Below are positions 11,606-23,181 of a stretch of 64,000 bases of DNA, piece after piece. This stretch comes from Otatea glauca (lineage: Eukaryota; Streptophyta; Magnoliopsida; Poales; Poaceae): positions 22,778,723-22,842,722 of the forward strand of contig CM070728.1 of assembly GCA_036346275.1 (NCBI GenBank). The letters are read 5' to 3'. Below the pieces are notes generated by a model. The model was not told the origin of the DNA. It did no database searches and worked only from the letters and a program-made list of their open reading frames with translations. How positions within the stretch are numbered: position 1 is the stretch's first letter; the number at the start of each line of letters is the position of its first letter. The translations under genes were made by a program, and so were the position numbers.

Positions 11606-12739
11606 AACATAGTCTAAATCTTGATCCTATTAGCCTGGTTTTAGTCTTTCTTTTGTCGGTTTTGGCCTTGTTCTTGTCGGGCTAGGCTCGGGTTAGTAGT
11701 TAGGAGGGGATTAGAACATCCGAACCCAAAATTCCCAAATCTTGAAACCCTAGCTCCCAAAATCACAAATCAATCAAGAAAATCCCAATGTCTAAGGGGG
11801 TTTTAGGGCTTAACTCGTCCGACCGACGCCGATGTCGTGGTCGCTGTCAGCCGTGCCGTGCGTGCCTCCGTCCTCACACCGCTATGCGCTTGGCATCGTC
11901 TTCCGCGGGCTTAAGCTTCGCCCGCGATCGAGTCGGATTCTGTTCCCACTTTGCCAGAGCCGCGCACGCCTTCGCCATCGCGTGTTCTCTCGCTCGTCGC
12001 AGCAGCTTTTTTCTCGACGAGGCGAAGTAGAATGGTTAGGGTTTCCTCGCGCGGCGTTTTTGTTCCGATCGCGCTCGATCTGAGCCGTTGTTCTAGATCG
12101 GCGGCTATCGCTTCGCATTGCGCGTGGGCCGACACGTCGCGTCGTGTGGGATATCAGTTCGGTTGGGTTGTGTGTCTGGGCCTCTTCGCTCGAGTGTAGG
12201 CTGGGCCGCGGCAATGAGGCTGCGCCGTCGCGGGTGGGTCGTCGTTTTGCGGATGGGCTGCATGCGGTTTTGGGCCGATTTCTTCTAGTATTTAGCTCTT
12301 TAATTTTGTTTCATTCAGTCTTTCCAATTTCAGGAATAAGCATTGTTAATTATTTATTTCTTGGGCATTAATATTCTGTATAATTTATGATTAATTTTCT
12401 AGGCATATGAATGTGGCAATTAATTTTTCATGTGATGATTATTTCCGAGTATTATCTCTAATTAAAATGGAACCAACGGGAAGTTTTGGTTAGAGATTAT
12501 TATTTAATGTTAGAAAATTGGGATTATGTCATGGCCCATATACTAACCAACGTTGTTTATAAACATGTGTCACCCATAAGATAATTTAATTTTTTGTTTC
12601 TGCCCAACAGTGATGCGAGTAGAACTGTTAATTTTTCTGTCATTAGCACGTTATTAATCAGACCAATGTAGGGTTAATTTTCATGCAAGATATTTATTTT
12701 CTCTAATGTTTACTGATTAAATTTTGTTTTGATTCAACC
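11606..12739 (+). other. Leader of the Copia element
   Basis: About 1.1 kb of untranslated leader separates the primer site from gag. It holds a GC-rich island (about 11790-12280) in which several short ORFs open on both strands; none resembles a known protein and I regard them as chance. The remainder is AT-rich. Confidence 0.5.
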
Positions 12740-13620
12740 ATGAACACTAATGTTGCCGTTTACTTGAACGGCATTGAGTAGCTGACTGGGACAAATCTTC
12801 CCTCTTGGAGAGAATTTTGATTGTCCTTGGAGTCGTGGATTTGGACTATGCATTACGTGAGGACGCTCCTGTAGCTCCTTTCGCTGATGATGAAAGTTTC
12901 ACCGAGAAAAAGAAACTCTATGACTTATCAGCGAAAAAGTGGGAGCGATCCAACCGCATGTCCTTAATGATTATGAAGAGCACTATATCTGTTGGGATAA
13001 GGGGAGCAATCCCTGAATCTGATAATGCTAAGTAGTACTTGGCCTCAGTCGAGGAGCAATTCAAGGGCTCCTCAAAAGTATATGCCAGTACCTTGATTAT
13101 GAAGATACTCACCACTAAATATGATGACTCTAGCAGTGTTCGTGAGCATATCATGATGATGACGATATGGTTGCTAAACTTAAGGGCATGGATATGGCTA
13201 TTTCTGATGGCTTCTTGGTCAGTTTCATTATGACCTCCCATCATTCTGAGTATAATGCTTTTAAGATTAATTATAACATTCAGAAAGAATAGTGGACCAT
13301 GAGCGAGTTGATCGCCATGTGTGTTCAGGAGGAGGAAAGGATAAAGGCTGAAAAGAAGGACCATGTTTATAATGTTGGTCGTGGCAAAATTTTTTTAAAA
13401 GGGATTCCAAGCCTAAGAAGAAGCTACATTTCTCTCCCAAGGCTGAATCAAGCAAATCAAAGCCAAAGGATAAGGCTCCTGCTGCACCCAACTCTTCTTC
13501 TGATGGGCCCATCTGTCACTTCTGCAAAAACAGTGGGCACAATCAGAAAGATTGTGTGGGCTTCATGAAATGGCTCGTTAAGAAGGATAACGGCATAATT
13601 TTACTGTTGATGAAACCCTT
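12740..13620 (+). pseudogene. Copia gag (UBN2 type) with zinc knuckle, broken
   Basis: An ATG at 12740 opens MNTNVAVYLNGIE, followed by a stop (TAG), then the frame continues after a shift with YALREDAP and KKWERSNRMSLMIMK, typical of the UBN2 gag domain. A stop follows SDNAK at 13033-13035 and more shifts come later. The zinc knuckle CHFCKNSGHNQKDC (CX2CX4HX4C, 13514-13555) is intact as a motif and binds the RNA genome in related elements. At least three interruptions prevent a full product. Confidence 0.75.
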
Positions 13621-13652
13621 TATGCTGATTTTCCCCTAATACCTTGTGAATT

Positions 13653-14068
13653 GATTCTGGTGCCACGGTGTACGTTTCTAATTCATTGCGGAGATTCCTT
13701 ACGGTGAGGACACTAAGAAAGGGGGAGCAAAGTCTTAGAGTTGCTAATGGAAAGGAGGCTGAAGTTGAAGTCGTTGGCACACTACCATTAGCATTGGATA
13801 GTGGTTTCACCCTTCATTTGAATAATGTTGTTTATGTTCCTACTATGAGGGACCTTATTTTTGTTTCTCTATTGGTAATAATGGATTTATTTGTATTTTT
13901 GGGAACAATAAATGCATTGAGTTTTAATTCAAATAATGTTGGTCTTACGACTCGACGAGACAAACTCTACAGGCTTTCTCATTCTAAATTCCCTGTATCA
14001 ATGAATGTGTGCGATGTCACCAATAAGCGAAAGAGAAGTTTAGATGATGAGACTTCATCAAAATTGTG
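13653..14068 (+). pseudogene. Copia aspartic protease region, broken
   Basis: The catalytic DSGAT lies at 13653-13667, downstream of the zinc knuckle in another frame. The open frame then continues through VANGKEAEVEVVGT and LHLNNVVYVPTMRDL, matching the gag-pre-integrase/protease part of Copia polyproteins (usual VLYVP..R.NL). It ends at a TGA just before the integrase zinc motif. In the family this enzyme cuts the polyprotein. Confidence 0.7.
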
Positions 14069-14730
14069 ACACTGTCGTTTAGGTCACATTTCGAAGGGGA
14101 GAATAGAACGTCTCATTAAGGAAAAGATACTCCATCTATTAGACTTCTCTGACTCAGACCACTGTATTGATTGTATTAAGGGAAAATATGTAAAACAAAT
14201 TAAGAAAGGAGCCACACGAAACACATGAATCTTATAATTAATCCACACTTATATATGTGGACACCTGTAACTTCAGTGGATGGGTATGACTCCTTTATCA
14301 TATTCACTGATGATTTCTCCCGTTATGGTTATATTTCTCCCATTTGTGATCGATCTGAATCAATCGATAAGTTCAAAATATTTAAGGCTGAAGTAGAAAA
14401 TTAGCATAAATTAAAGATTAAGGTAGTAAGATCAGATTGTGGAGGAGAATATTATGAGAGACATGCTCCTTATAGACAAATTCCTGGTCCATTCGCTAAG
14501 TTTCTTTCAGAAAATGGCATAATAGCCCAATATTCAACACCTGGTGAACCTCAACAGAATGGAGTAGCTGAAAGACACAATCACACCCTTATGGATATGG
14601 TGCGTAGCATGATGAGTTACTCCAGTTTACTAGTTGGTTTGTAGATTGAAGCATTAAAGACAGCCGCACATATACTTAATTGGGTCCCCAGTAAATCAGT
14701 GCCTAAGACAACTTATGAATTATGGACTAG
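14069..14730 (+). pseudogene. Copia integrase, broken
   Basis: The HHCC zinc motif is seen as HCRLGHIS (from 14069) and DHCIDCIKGK (about 14157). The catalytic triad is recognisable: the first Asp in DSFIIFTDDFSRYGY (about 14289), the second in VVRSDCGGEYY (about 14423), and the Glu in QQNGVAERHN (about 14552). Interruptions include a stop after ATRNT (near 14226) and others at about 14402 and 14642. Gene order integrase before RT confirms Copia. Confidence 0.75.
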
Positions 14731-15201
14731 GAGCTAGAAACCGAGTTTAAATACTTGCGTGTGTGGAGTTGTCCTCCTGAAGCTAAAATCTTTAATCCGG
14801 AAATTAGATCCTAAGACATTAAGCTACCATTTTATTGGATATCCTGAAAGATCTGGGTTATCGATTTTATTGTCCATATCGTGTCACTAAGTTTGCAGAA
14901 ACATGACATGCTGTATTTTTAGAGAATGATGAAATCAGTGGGAGCTCAGAGGATAGGAAAATAGATCTTGAGGAGATTCGGACTTTGTACCATTACCGAT
15001 AATCCAAGAAACTATTCTTCCTATACCTCATACAATTACACCTCCAGTTGAGAATTCTGGAGTTGAGCCCCCCACCTGAGGGTTCTGGGATTAACAGTAC
15101 AGCACCTAATGATGAGCTCCAATAGCCCCGTGTGATAACTAATGAACCACTAAGGAGATCAGGACAAGAGATCTGCCATCCCGAATGACTATGTCGTATA
15201 C

Positions 15202-16290
15202 ATGAATGAAGATGTAAATGATATAGGGAAGGTAGATGATCCCATTTCATTTAAGGAGGCTATGATGACTAAGGATTCACCCAAGTGGCTTGAGGCCATG
15301 CAGGATGAAATAAAGTCTATGAGCATTAATGATGTCTGGTATCTAGTAGAAATTCCTGATGGAGTCAAAATAGTAGGTTGTAGATGGGTCTACAAAACTA
15401 AGCATAACTCTAAGTGAAATGTCGAAATATTCAAGGCAGGGCTTATAGCAAAAGGGTTTACACAAAGAGAAAAGATTGATTATGTTGATACTTTCTCTCC
15501 CGTCTCAAAGAAAGATTCACTAAGAATTGTCATGGCACTTGTTGCTCATTATGATTTAGAGCTACATTAGATGGATGTTAAAACTGCATTCGTTAATGGT
15601 GACTTGCATAAGAATGTTTACATGGGTCAACTGGAAGATTTTATCGTGGAAGCAAGGAATATATGGTATGTCGACTTAAGAAATCCATTTATGGATTAAA
15701 ACAAGCATCTAGACAATAGTACCTTTATGTGGACCATAAGAAATTTTGGTTTCAAAGAAAATAAAGTGGACAATTGCATATACATTAAGACTAAGGGGAG
15801 CAAATACACTATATTAGTGCTTTATGTGGATGATATCTTATTGGCTAGCAGTGATAAGGATATGATGTATGAGACCAAGAGATTTCTTTTCGCTAATTTT
15901 GACATGAAGGATCTTGGTGATGCCTCTTATGTTTTGGGCATTGCGATTCACCGAGATAGGTCCAAAGGAGTATTAGGCCTATCCCAAAGGGCATACATTG
16001 ACAGAGTGCTTAAGAGATATAATATGCATAACTGTTGTGCCACACTTGCTCCTATTGTTAAGGGCGATAAGTTTGGGATATTTCAATATCCAAGGAATCA
16101 ATTAGAAGCTAATCAAATAAAGGGGATTCCTTACGCTTCAGCTGTCGGAAGCATTATGTATGCTCAAGTTTGTACTCACCCTGATTTAGCATTCGTAACT
16201 GGGATGCTTGGCAGATATCAATCAAATCCAGGACTGGACCACTGGAAAGCCGTTAAGAAAGCTTTGCGTTATATGTAGGGCACTAAGCAT
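15202..16290 (+). pseudogene. Copia reverse transcriptase, broken
   Basis: The RT domain begins with the SFKEAM and KWLEAMQDEIKSM region, continues with VGCRWVYKTK, then a stop at 15416-15418, then AKGFTQREKIDYVDTFSPV and MDVKTAFVNGDL. The catalytic YVDD is at 15823-15834. A 183-residue open frame (15727-16278) carries the second half with LGIAIHRDRSKGVLGLSQ and YASAVGSIMYA, all diagnostic of Copia RT. Stops at 15416, about 15568 and 16276 break it. Confidence 0.85.
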
Positions 16291-16800
16291 TTCATGCTCA
16301 CATATAAGAAGTCTGATACCCTTGAGGTTGTGGGCTATTGAGACGCTGACTTTGCAGGTTGTGTTGATACTAAGAAATCCACATCAGGTTATATCTTCAC
16401 ACTTGCGGGAGGAGCCATTTCATGGAAAAGCTCCAAACAATCACTGTATCATCAACGATGCAAGCTAAGTTTGTGGCATGTTATGAGGCTACCGGGAAGG
16501 CTGTATGGCTTAAGAATTTTATCCCGGGATTAAGAGTGGTAGACAGCATATCTAAACCACTACCTATAACTATGATAATTTGGCTGCATTTGCTATTCGA
16601 GTAACAACAAGTCAAGTGGTGCTGCCAAACACATTGACATTAAGTATCATGTTGTGAAAGATAGAATCCAGGATAGGACAATTGATGTCAAGCATATAAG
16701 TACTAAGTCTATACTTGCGGATCCACTTACTAAAGGCTTACCACCCAGTCTCTTTCGAGAGGATGTTTCCGGTATGGGTTCATTGGAAAGCCTCTAATAC
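16291..16800 (+). pseudogene. Copia RNase H, broken
   Basis: Pieces on the plus strand read GYxDADFAGCVDTKKSTSGY (with a stop in the usual GYSDAD), GGAISWKSSKQ and, near 16713, ADPLTKGL, the conserved Copia C-terminal motif. Several frameshifts separate them. RNase H removes the RNA template in related elements. Confidence 0.75.
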
Positions 16801-16978
16801 TAGAAATTAGGACCATAAGAACAAAACCAACTCCCATTAAGAATAAGTAATTATCCTATCGAGATAGAATGATGCACTATAGATACTAGGATTTCAGCGG
16901 TGCTTATTTTAACCATTATAATACTTTATCTTGGTGTGTTGTTTTGTTGAGTATGGACTTATGATATTAGCCTTCGAT

Positions 16979-16990
16979 CAAGTGGGAGAA
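16979..16990 (+). promoter_or_regulatory. Polypurine tract of the Copia element
   Basis: CAAGTGGGAGAA sits directly before the TGTTGG start of the 3' LTR, the typical Copia arrangement. Confidence 0.75.
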
Positions 16991-17415
16991 TGTTGGTTGT
17001 GATCTACGGTTTTGAAGCTAATAGAACCAAAGATTTCGGGGGTTTGGCCCACCATTTTCGCACTCTGATCGGGAGCACAACAACCAATTGGTTGTGGTCC
17101 CATCAGACAGTGCTAGATTGAAAGGGAGAGGCTGGCGCTCGTGATTATTATCAATCTCTCAAGTTTTTTACTCTACCCGATACTACCCGATCTACTGAGC
17201 TAGTGCCAGGTTGCCGAAGACTTCTTCCACCATCGAGAAGATCTTGGTGCGTTCTTCTTCACCGACATCAAGATCAACCGACCGAACACTAATGGCTTCC
17301 GCTTCTTCACCGGGTCAGTGCATCCATCTAACGTTTTTAGTTCCGCATTATTTTTGTGATCTTCCATTAGACTAGTTCATGTTGATAATGTATTAGTTAA
17401 GCCTTATGTTTAATA
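16991..17415 (+). repeat. 3' LTR of the Copia element
   Basis: This 425-bp LTR starts TGTTGG after the polypurine tract and ends TTTAATA, so it ends TA and not CA. It is complete, unlike the 5' copy. A target duplication cannot be tested because the 5' end of the other LTR is gone. Confidence 0.8.
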
Positions 17416-18805
17416 CCAACGACTATTTTATTTAAGGTAACCTGGATGCACCTTAGATGAGATAAATAGTACTAACTACATCTAGTGGGCATTAGTTGTA
17501 TAAATATATAGGATTAGCAAGAAACAATATTTGCTTTCAATTCTAATTTTGAGAGAATGGAGTCCATTTGTTTCACTAGACCTACATACCTAGCACTTAT
17601 ACAAAACCTTGAAGGCACACCAAGTACACAATTTAATTAACTTGCAACAGTGAGGTGAAATGTAGGTAGTTTGCAATTGTTCTAAAATTTGCGGGCAGGG
17701 AACAAATATGTTACCACTACATGTTTTCTAATATATGTTATTGGAAAGATGAGTAAAAGTAGCAATGTGAATTCACAACCTCATAAATATAGTACAAACG
17801 AGTGTCTTGTCTCTACTCAAATTTAGCTATGATCAGAAAAGGTGGGGGCAGTATGCATTTACAACCACACAAATATGGTCATAGAGGCGGCTCTGTACTG
17901 AATTTTGGCCTTTACTTTCCAAAATCAAGCTCTAGCTAATCTTGACCGCTCATTATCATCTATATGTTACTTGCATTCATAACAAAACATATGTAGAAAT
18001 GTTTGACAAGAAAAAGGCGTAAAACATCATACATAATTGAATCATATTTTTCATACAATTATTTGACAGGGCACACAGATAGAATGCATCCCATCGGTCG
18101 AACCTATTCTAAAAATTTAGACCTAGTTGACTGAGAACAACCTCATGAAATGATGAACAAATTCAAGAGGTTGTTTACTCAACATATCAAATGATGCCGA
18201 CGTACCTGATGTGCTACTATAATGGATACAATCTTAAAACAGGTGAAGTAGGGCACCTGGCCAAAGATGCATCAATACGAGACTGCTTATAAAAAACATT
18301 TGGTGATAAATGAGATATGTATTGATCCTAATACCCTATTTACTCCTAACAATGCCTACTTTCATTTACTCAAAGTTAAAAAGGAATTGAAGAAGGAAAA
18401 TCTCGGTACACACAAAAAAGTTGACAATATTTTCAAATGAATCACATTCATCATAATTAAGTTGGTAGAATAATTTATGTTAGCCAATTAATAACCTTAC
18501 CATGTATGGTATGACCATTTCTTATGAAAGCAGCATGTAACATAAATTGTACATTCTCTCAACTGGTAGTGATTAATTTCAATTAGAAGATTAATGTCAA
18601 ACAATAGAAGCATAATATTTACAATAAACTTTCATTATATTTGTTTTCGGGCTAATAAACCTTTACTTTCTAACATATTTCAATTAGGTTTGTACTCTGC
18701 TCGTTATAGAAATTTTCATATGTATGGATCACATATATAGACATACTTCTTTAATAACACATCTCAAAAGAAATAGTTTCATTAGATTATGTAAGGATAT
18801 TTTCG
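17416..18805. other. AT-rich stretch without recognised genes
   Basis: I see no ORF of interest, no terminal inverted repeats and no LTR ends here. It may be host intergenic DNA. Confidence 0.4.
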
Positions 18806-19411
18806 TAAAATCTACTCAAAGCCCAGTCAACCGTACGTAGGGCAGGCCATGCATGCATAGCACCCCACTTACATTTTTATCCTTCACATAAAAGGGCTAA
18901 CCCAGAGATGTTACGTTTCAACCCAATAGGCATTATATGATACTACAACATACTTAAGACAAACAATATGGGACTAATCCCATCACCGCTCCACATGGGC
19001 CTTCACACTAATAGGCCAGGGGATTATATTCACCTCCCTTATGGCCTGACACACTCGGCAACACACCGTATACACGACAAATACCTAGAACCAACCCTCG
19101 GTATATGTATTCGCGTCTAGTGCTGACACTTATGCAATTCCGTGTGGCCACTCCGAGCCCACACGCACAATGCGCCATATGCCCTAAAATCAGCTCAAAG
19201 CCTAGCCTATCGTAGGGCAGGCCCACACATACATAGCACCCCACTTATACTTTCGTCCTCGCTTTGTGTAAAAAAGTTAACCTGAAGGTGCTATATTTGG
19301 ACCCAATAGGTATTTATATGCTACTACAACTCAGTTTAGACAAGCAATTAATATAGTGACTAAACTCATCACTACTCCATATGGGCCATATGGGCATTCA
19401 CACTAACATAC
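18806..19411. repeat. Direct duplication of a ~210-bp segment, 379 bp apart
   Basis: Copy 1 (18806-19016) and copy 2 (19185-19411) share, in order, CTCAAAGCC, GTAGGGCAGGCC, ATAGCACCCCACTTA, a ..ACCCAATAGGCATT.. or ..ACCCAATAGGTATT.. stretch, and a final TTCACACTAA. About 170 bp lie between them. They are clearly diverged. The unit could be a fragment of a small LTR (TRIM-like) element or a tandem 379-bp repeat; no primer site is visible, so the class is open. Confidence 0.6.
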
Positions 19412-19879
19412 CGAAGAATAATAATTTTTGTACGTACTTTTTAGAAAAGAAAATTCAAGGCATAGGGTTTGAATGCATTCTGTATTTATAGTGTTACATG
19501 GCTATTGAAGCGGCGCCAACTGCCAAATGGCAGCCATCCAAAACTCCACAATATATATATATATCCAAGTTTCTACCGACTTCTTTAGAAATATCTAGTT
19601 TCAGTTATTTCCTAATTTTCCATGAAGGCTCACTATTTTATTTGCACTAGGAACAACCCAATAAATATATAATTTTTTTTGGTAAACTCCAAATATTTCT
19701 TCACGGCAAATTACGAATTATCTAGAACTAGATGTTGGCGAAGAATGTGTAAGTGTGGTCTCCCCAGTAAGTCGTGTACTTCTAACTTAGTGCTTGTTGA
19801 GTTGTTATTTGGAAGGTGGCTCAGTCGCCAAAATCACGACAAATCTTGGCTTTCTTGTATAGTCAACTTTGTCGTCTAA

Positions 19880-20206
19880 GGGCATGTACAATAAAGCCAC
19901 CTCAGCTTACTCTTAGTATGTCTACGTCAGCTTTGTCATATGTGGAAGAGTGAGAAAAGAGGAGAGACAAGAGAGTTGGCTCTTATTTAGTAGTAAGTAT
20001 TGCACGGAATCATAGGTAGATTAGTTATGTACAAGAGAGAAGAGATAGTTAATGCATGGCATCTAGAGCCAACAAGAGATAGTTAATGCATGGCATCTAG
20101 AGCCAACCTTTAGAGATAGCTATTGTATAAACTGACTTTAGTGCTTACTCTAAATGATATGGATAAGAGATGGAGTAAACAGCTGGTTTTGTTATTATAC
20201 TTGCCC
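19880..20206. mobile_element. Tourist-like (PIF/Harbinger) MITE
   Basis: The ends are inverted: GGGCATGTACAATAA at the left and, in reverse complement, GGGCAAGTATAATAA at the right. Both ends are flanked by TAA (19877-19879 and 20207-20209), the target duplication of PIF/Harbinger elements. It is 327 bp with no coding capacity. Inside, a 33-bp segment is repeated in tandem (20041-20073 and 20075-20107). Confidence 0.75.
20041..20107. repeat. Tandem 34-bp duplication inside the MITE
   Basis: The segment starting AGAGATAGTTAATGCATGGC occurs twice without mismatch, 34 bp apart. Its identity suggests that the duplication is recent, or that it is an assembly/read artefact. Confidence 0.75.
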
Positions 20207-20959
20207 TAAATGACCCATGGCCGCATTGCCGCCTAGATATAAACAAAATACTAAGTAGTGCTAAGAAATGCTAAAAGCCTAAAACACTTTAGGCTAAGGT
20301 GTGATCTAGCTGTGTGTAGGTCTTTCCTCGGTGTAGGTGTAAATGATCCATCAAAGCAGCTGTTTGGTACAGCTTCCCAGGGATTGATACCAATTCCGCT
20401 ATTACCAATCTTCAACAACAACTGCTAACAGAGCTAGGTTGATACCAAATCCAACAATGTTAATTAAATAAGTCATAAGGACAATATTTGTGAAAAAGGT
20501 ACATATGGCTTCCTTATCAAATAGTCAAAATAGTCATCTCATATGAAAGCTCATGGTTCCAAGTGCATAATGTGTATGTACTAACCAACATTCTAATTGG
20601 TGGAAGTACAATAACATCCTAATTCTAATGACTAAAGATTTATTGCATGCATAGCTTAAAAAGTACAAAGAGTCTACAAAGTACATACTCATATAAAGAG
20701 TAATCATATATATCGTATAGGGAAGCTATATATATATATATATATATATTGATTGTATAGTACATTTACATATAATAATTGCCATCAATTAAAAAAAATT
20801 GTTCTTATAAAAGAATTCTCCTATGAACGTATGGTTAATTAATGGCTAAGTCAAAGGCTATAAAGCTAATAAGATATCATTTTGCATTCTAAATTAATAC
20901 CGTTTATTTTTGCATCGAGATGTAATAGACATAAATTTTGACAATGAAGAGGGATTAAG
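20207..20959. other. AT-rich stretch with a TA microsatellite
   Basis: No gene is recognised. An uninterrupted TA run of about 23 bp lies at 20727-20749. Confidence 0.45.
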
Positions 20960-21185
20960 AATTGAGATAATTTTGACGCCGAACTTTTGCCGCACCACAG
21001 TTTCTTGGGCATATGTTTATATAGTTCATCATCACAATTGTGGCTTGACACACTTTCTTAGCCCCCTGACTAACTTTGCCTAACTCATGGCGGTCATTTT
21101 GTTGGCCACATTTTTTGTGGCAAGCCACACTTTGCCTAAGCTTAGTTATGCAAGGTTTGCCATGAACCAAAAGTGCCTAGACTGA
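20960..21185. mobile_element. Possible Tourist-type MITE remnant
   Basis: The stretch contains repeated GTGGCAAGCCACAC, TTTGCCTAA and TTGTGGCTTGACACA pieces in both orientations, a pattern I associate with grass MITEs rich in TTGCCTAAG/GGCAAG words. Clear termini and a target duplication were not found, so this is only a suggestion. Confidence 0.3.
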
Positions 21186-23181
21186 CCACCCAATACGCAT
21201 CCCACCAATTAATGGACTAATTACTAGGATTCTTTTCAATAGAATCATATGCAATCAAGGTTATCTAGTCCCATAACTTATCCACTAAATACAATCATGT
21301 CAATAAGTGCAAATTACCATGTATAGTCTGGTATTTACAAATTAGATTCATAAGCAACATTTTTTCCTAATTAGTTGTCACAACATAGACCAACAAAGAC
21401 ATGAATACATTAGCACTTTTTTTATCAGTCAACATGTCGGGTAAAACTAATCGTACATTTAGTGGTTGATTATATCATTGGCCAATCATTAAGAACACAT
21501 ATCTAGTATAAGGGATCATATTAGCTGTGTAGAATTGTCCCACCAAATATATGCAGCAAAGCTTACTTTTCATATGAATGTTTCAAACTTCATAAAATTG
21601 GCATGATGCCTATGAAACAAGTCCAACGCAATATTATATGTCGTCAGACAGGAACATGTAACTCCTAGTGTTGTTACGTCCATCACATGCTTAATTACAT
21701 GCATGCAATTAAGCAACTACATACTTATGCGGCTTCAGACTTTTTTAATATTAAAAAATGAGTTAGCAAGATGATCCATCAATTGGATTTTAATGCAGAT
21801 TAAAAATCTTTCTGCTACTCAGCAAAAAAGAAGTGCAAATTAAAGAGTACAATAAGCATAGTGTGGTCCAATCACCTCAAGTACCATATGACATGCACGT
21901 AAATGCGTCCACCATTTCCTCGAGTCGAAGGATGCCTTTGTTGTCTATTAAAGGATTCCATCGAAGAATTAGACAATAATTAGTGCACAGTCAAAATAGA
22001 GAAATATTTCTATAATACTTGGACTACCAAGAGGAATTAACAAGAAAGACACTGGCTGTACTAACTCATGTAAAATAGAGCCCATACATTGTCAATATAT
22101 ATTAACATAATAGCATCATAGAAACGTAGCATTGTCTTCAAGGCCATTTGCAAAACCAAATATTGTAATCACTATCCAAATGAATTCTATCCAGGAAAAG
22201 CAGCGCTGTCTCACCATGAAGTAAATATTGCTCTATATATGTATGTCCAGTATCTAAATAACACATCCATATATATGCACGTGCAGTTTATACTGGCAAA
22301 ATTTTTTTTACAAGATGAAGTTAGAACTAAATAATTAAAGATGTGTCGACGCTAGTTGAAAACAACCCCATGTTCCATGCATATGGAAGATCACCACTAC
22401 AGTTTTGTACTTGGGGAAAAGGGGGATTAATTGGTGCAGAAAAGAGAATAAAATGATAGATCACCAGTAAAACCACAAATTCATACTTATAAATTTGGAA
22501 ATATGGCATAGCTACTGTGATAAGCACCCTTAAATCCCAAAAAAAAAATATTCTCGCTGGTCTATAAATTTCAATCGATTCAGTAACCACCACCTGAACA
22601 AAAAAAAACCATGTCCAAGAAAACAGCAACTTCCTGTGGAGTTAAAGAAACTGCGAAGAACTATCAGAAATCATACACCTAAGATTCTCCAAGAAGGAAA
22701 TGCCCAATCTATGGATTAACCAAGCTCTATGCTGCATACAATAAAACGACCTTGAGTTATCCTGTGCTATTCCCAATTTCTGACATGGACATCACACAAG
22801 GCAATAAAAAACCCAACCATAGTTGAGTTAGGAAAACAACAAGATATATAAAGCTGGACCAAAGGCCAATTAAACCCGTATTATCTCGTATATTCACACC
22901 GATTCACTCTAATTAAGAACAAAATGATATATACATGCAAGAAAAAACTGCACCACAAAATAGAGAACGATTGTGGAAATGAAAACAGCCGATTGAACAC
23001 AAGACATACATTTCTAATTCATATCACAGGCAACTCCAAGAGTTGTACCATCGGCATTAAAGGCAAAACCATGAGGAATCCCCAAACACAAATAACAGCA
23101 CAATACCACTAGTAGACCTTGTACGAGGAGGCGTGCATGCTTTAGCAGAAGCAAAGGACAAGAAGAAATATGATTTATTAC
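21186..23181. other. AT-rich stretch, no recognised gene
   Basis: No ORF with recognisable similarity. If the candidate minus-strand gene at 23182-24303 is real, this would be its introns, later exons or 3' region, but I could not find convincing further exons. Confidence 0.35.

Larger units (their letters stand above)
11286..17415 (+). mobile_element. Degenerate Tork-like Copia retrotransposon
   Basis: The two LTRs share about 306 bp (11286-11591 and 17109-17415) and end with the same TTATGTTTAATA. A tRNA-Met primer site and the order gag, protease, integrase, RT, RNase H define Copia. The short (425 bp) LTR starting TGTTGG, the UBN2-type gag and the RNase H context fit the Tork/Tnt1 type. 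Many in-frame stops and frameshifts make it non-autonomous. The 5' LTR lacks its first 118 bp. Confidence 0.85.

Noticed and set aside
12918..13364. Minus-strand ORF of 148 codons
   Set aside because: It is the shadow of the Copia gag on the plus strand, where UBN2 and zinc-knuckle motifs are found.
18806..19411. TRIM element with two LTRs
   Set aside because: Repeats are present but no TG..CA ends, primer site or polypurine tract could be found, so it is kept only as a direct repeat.
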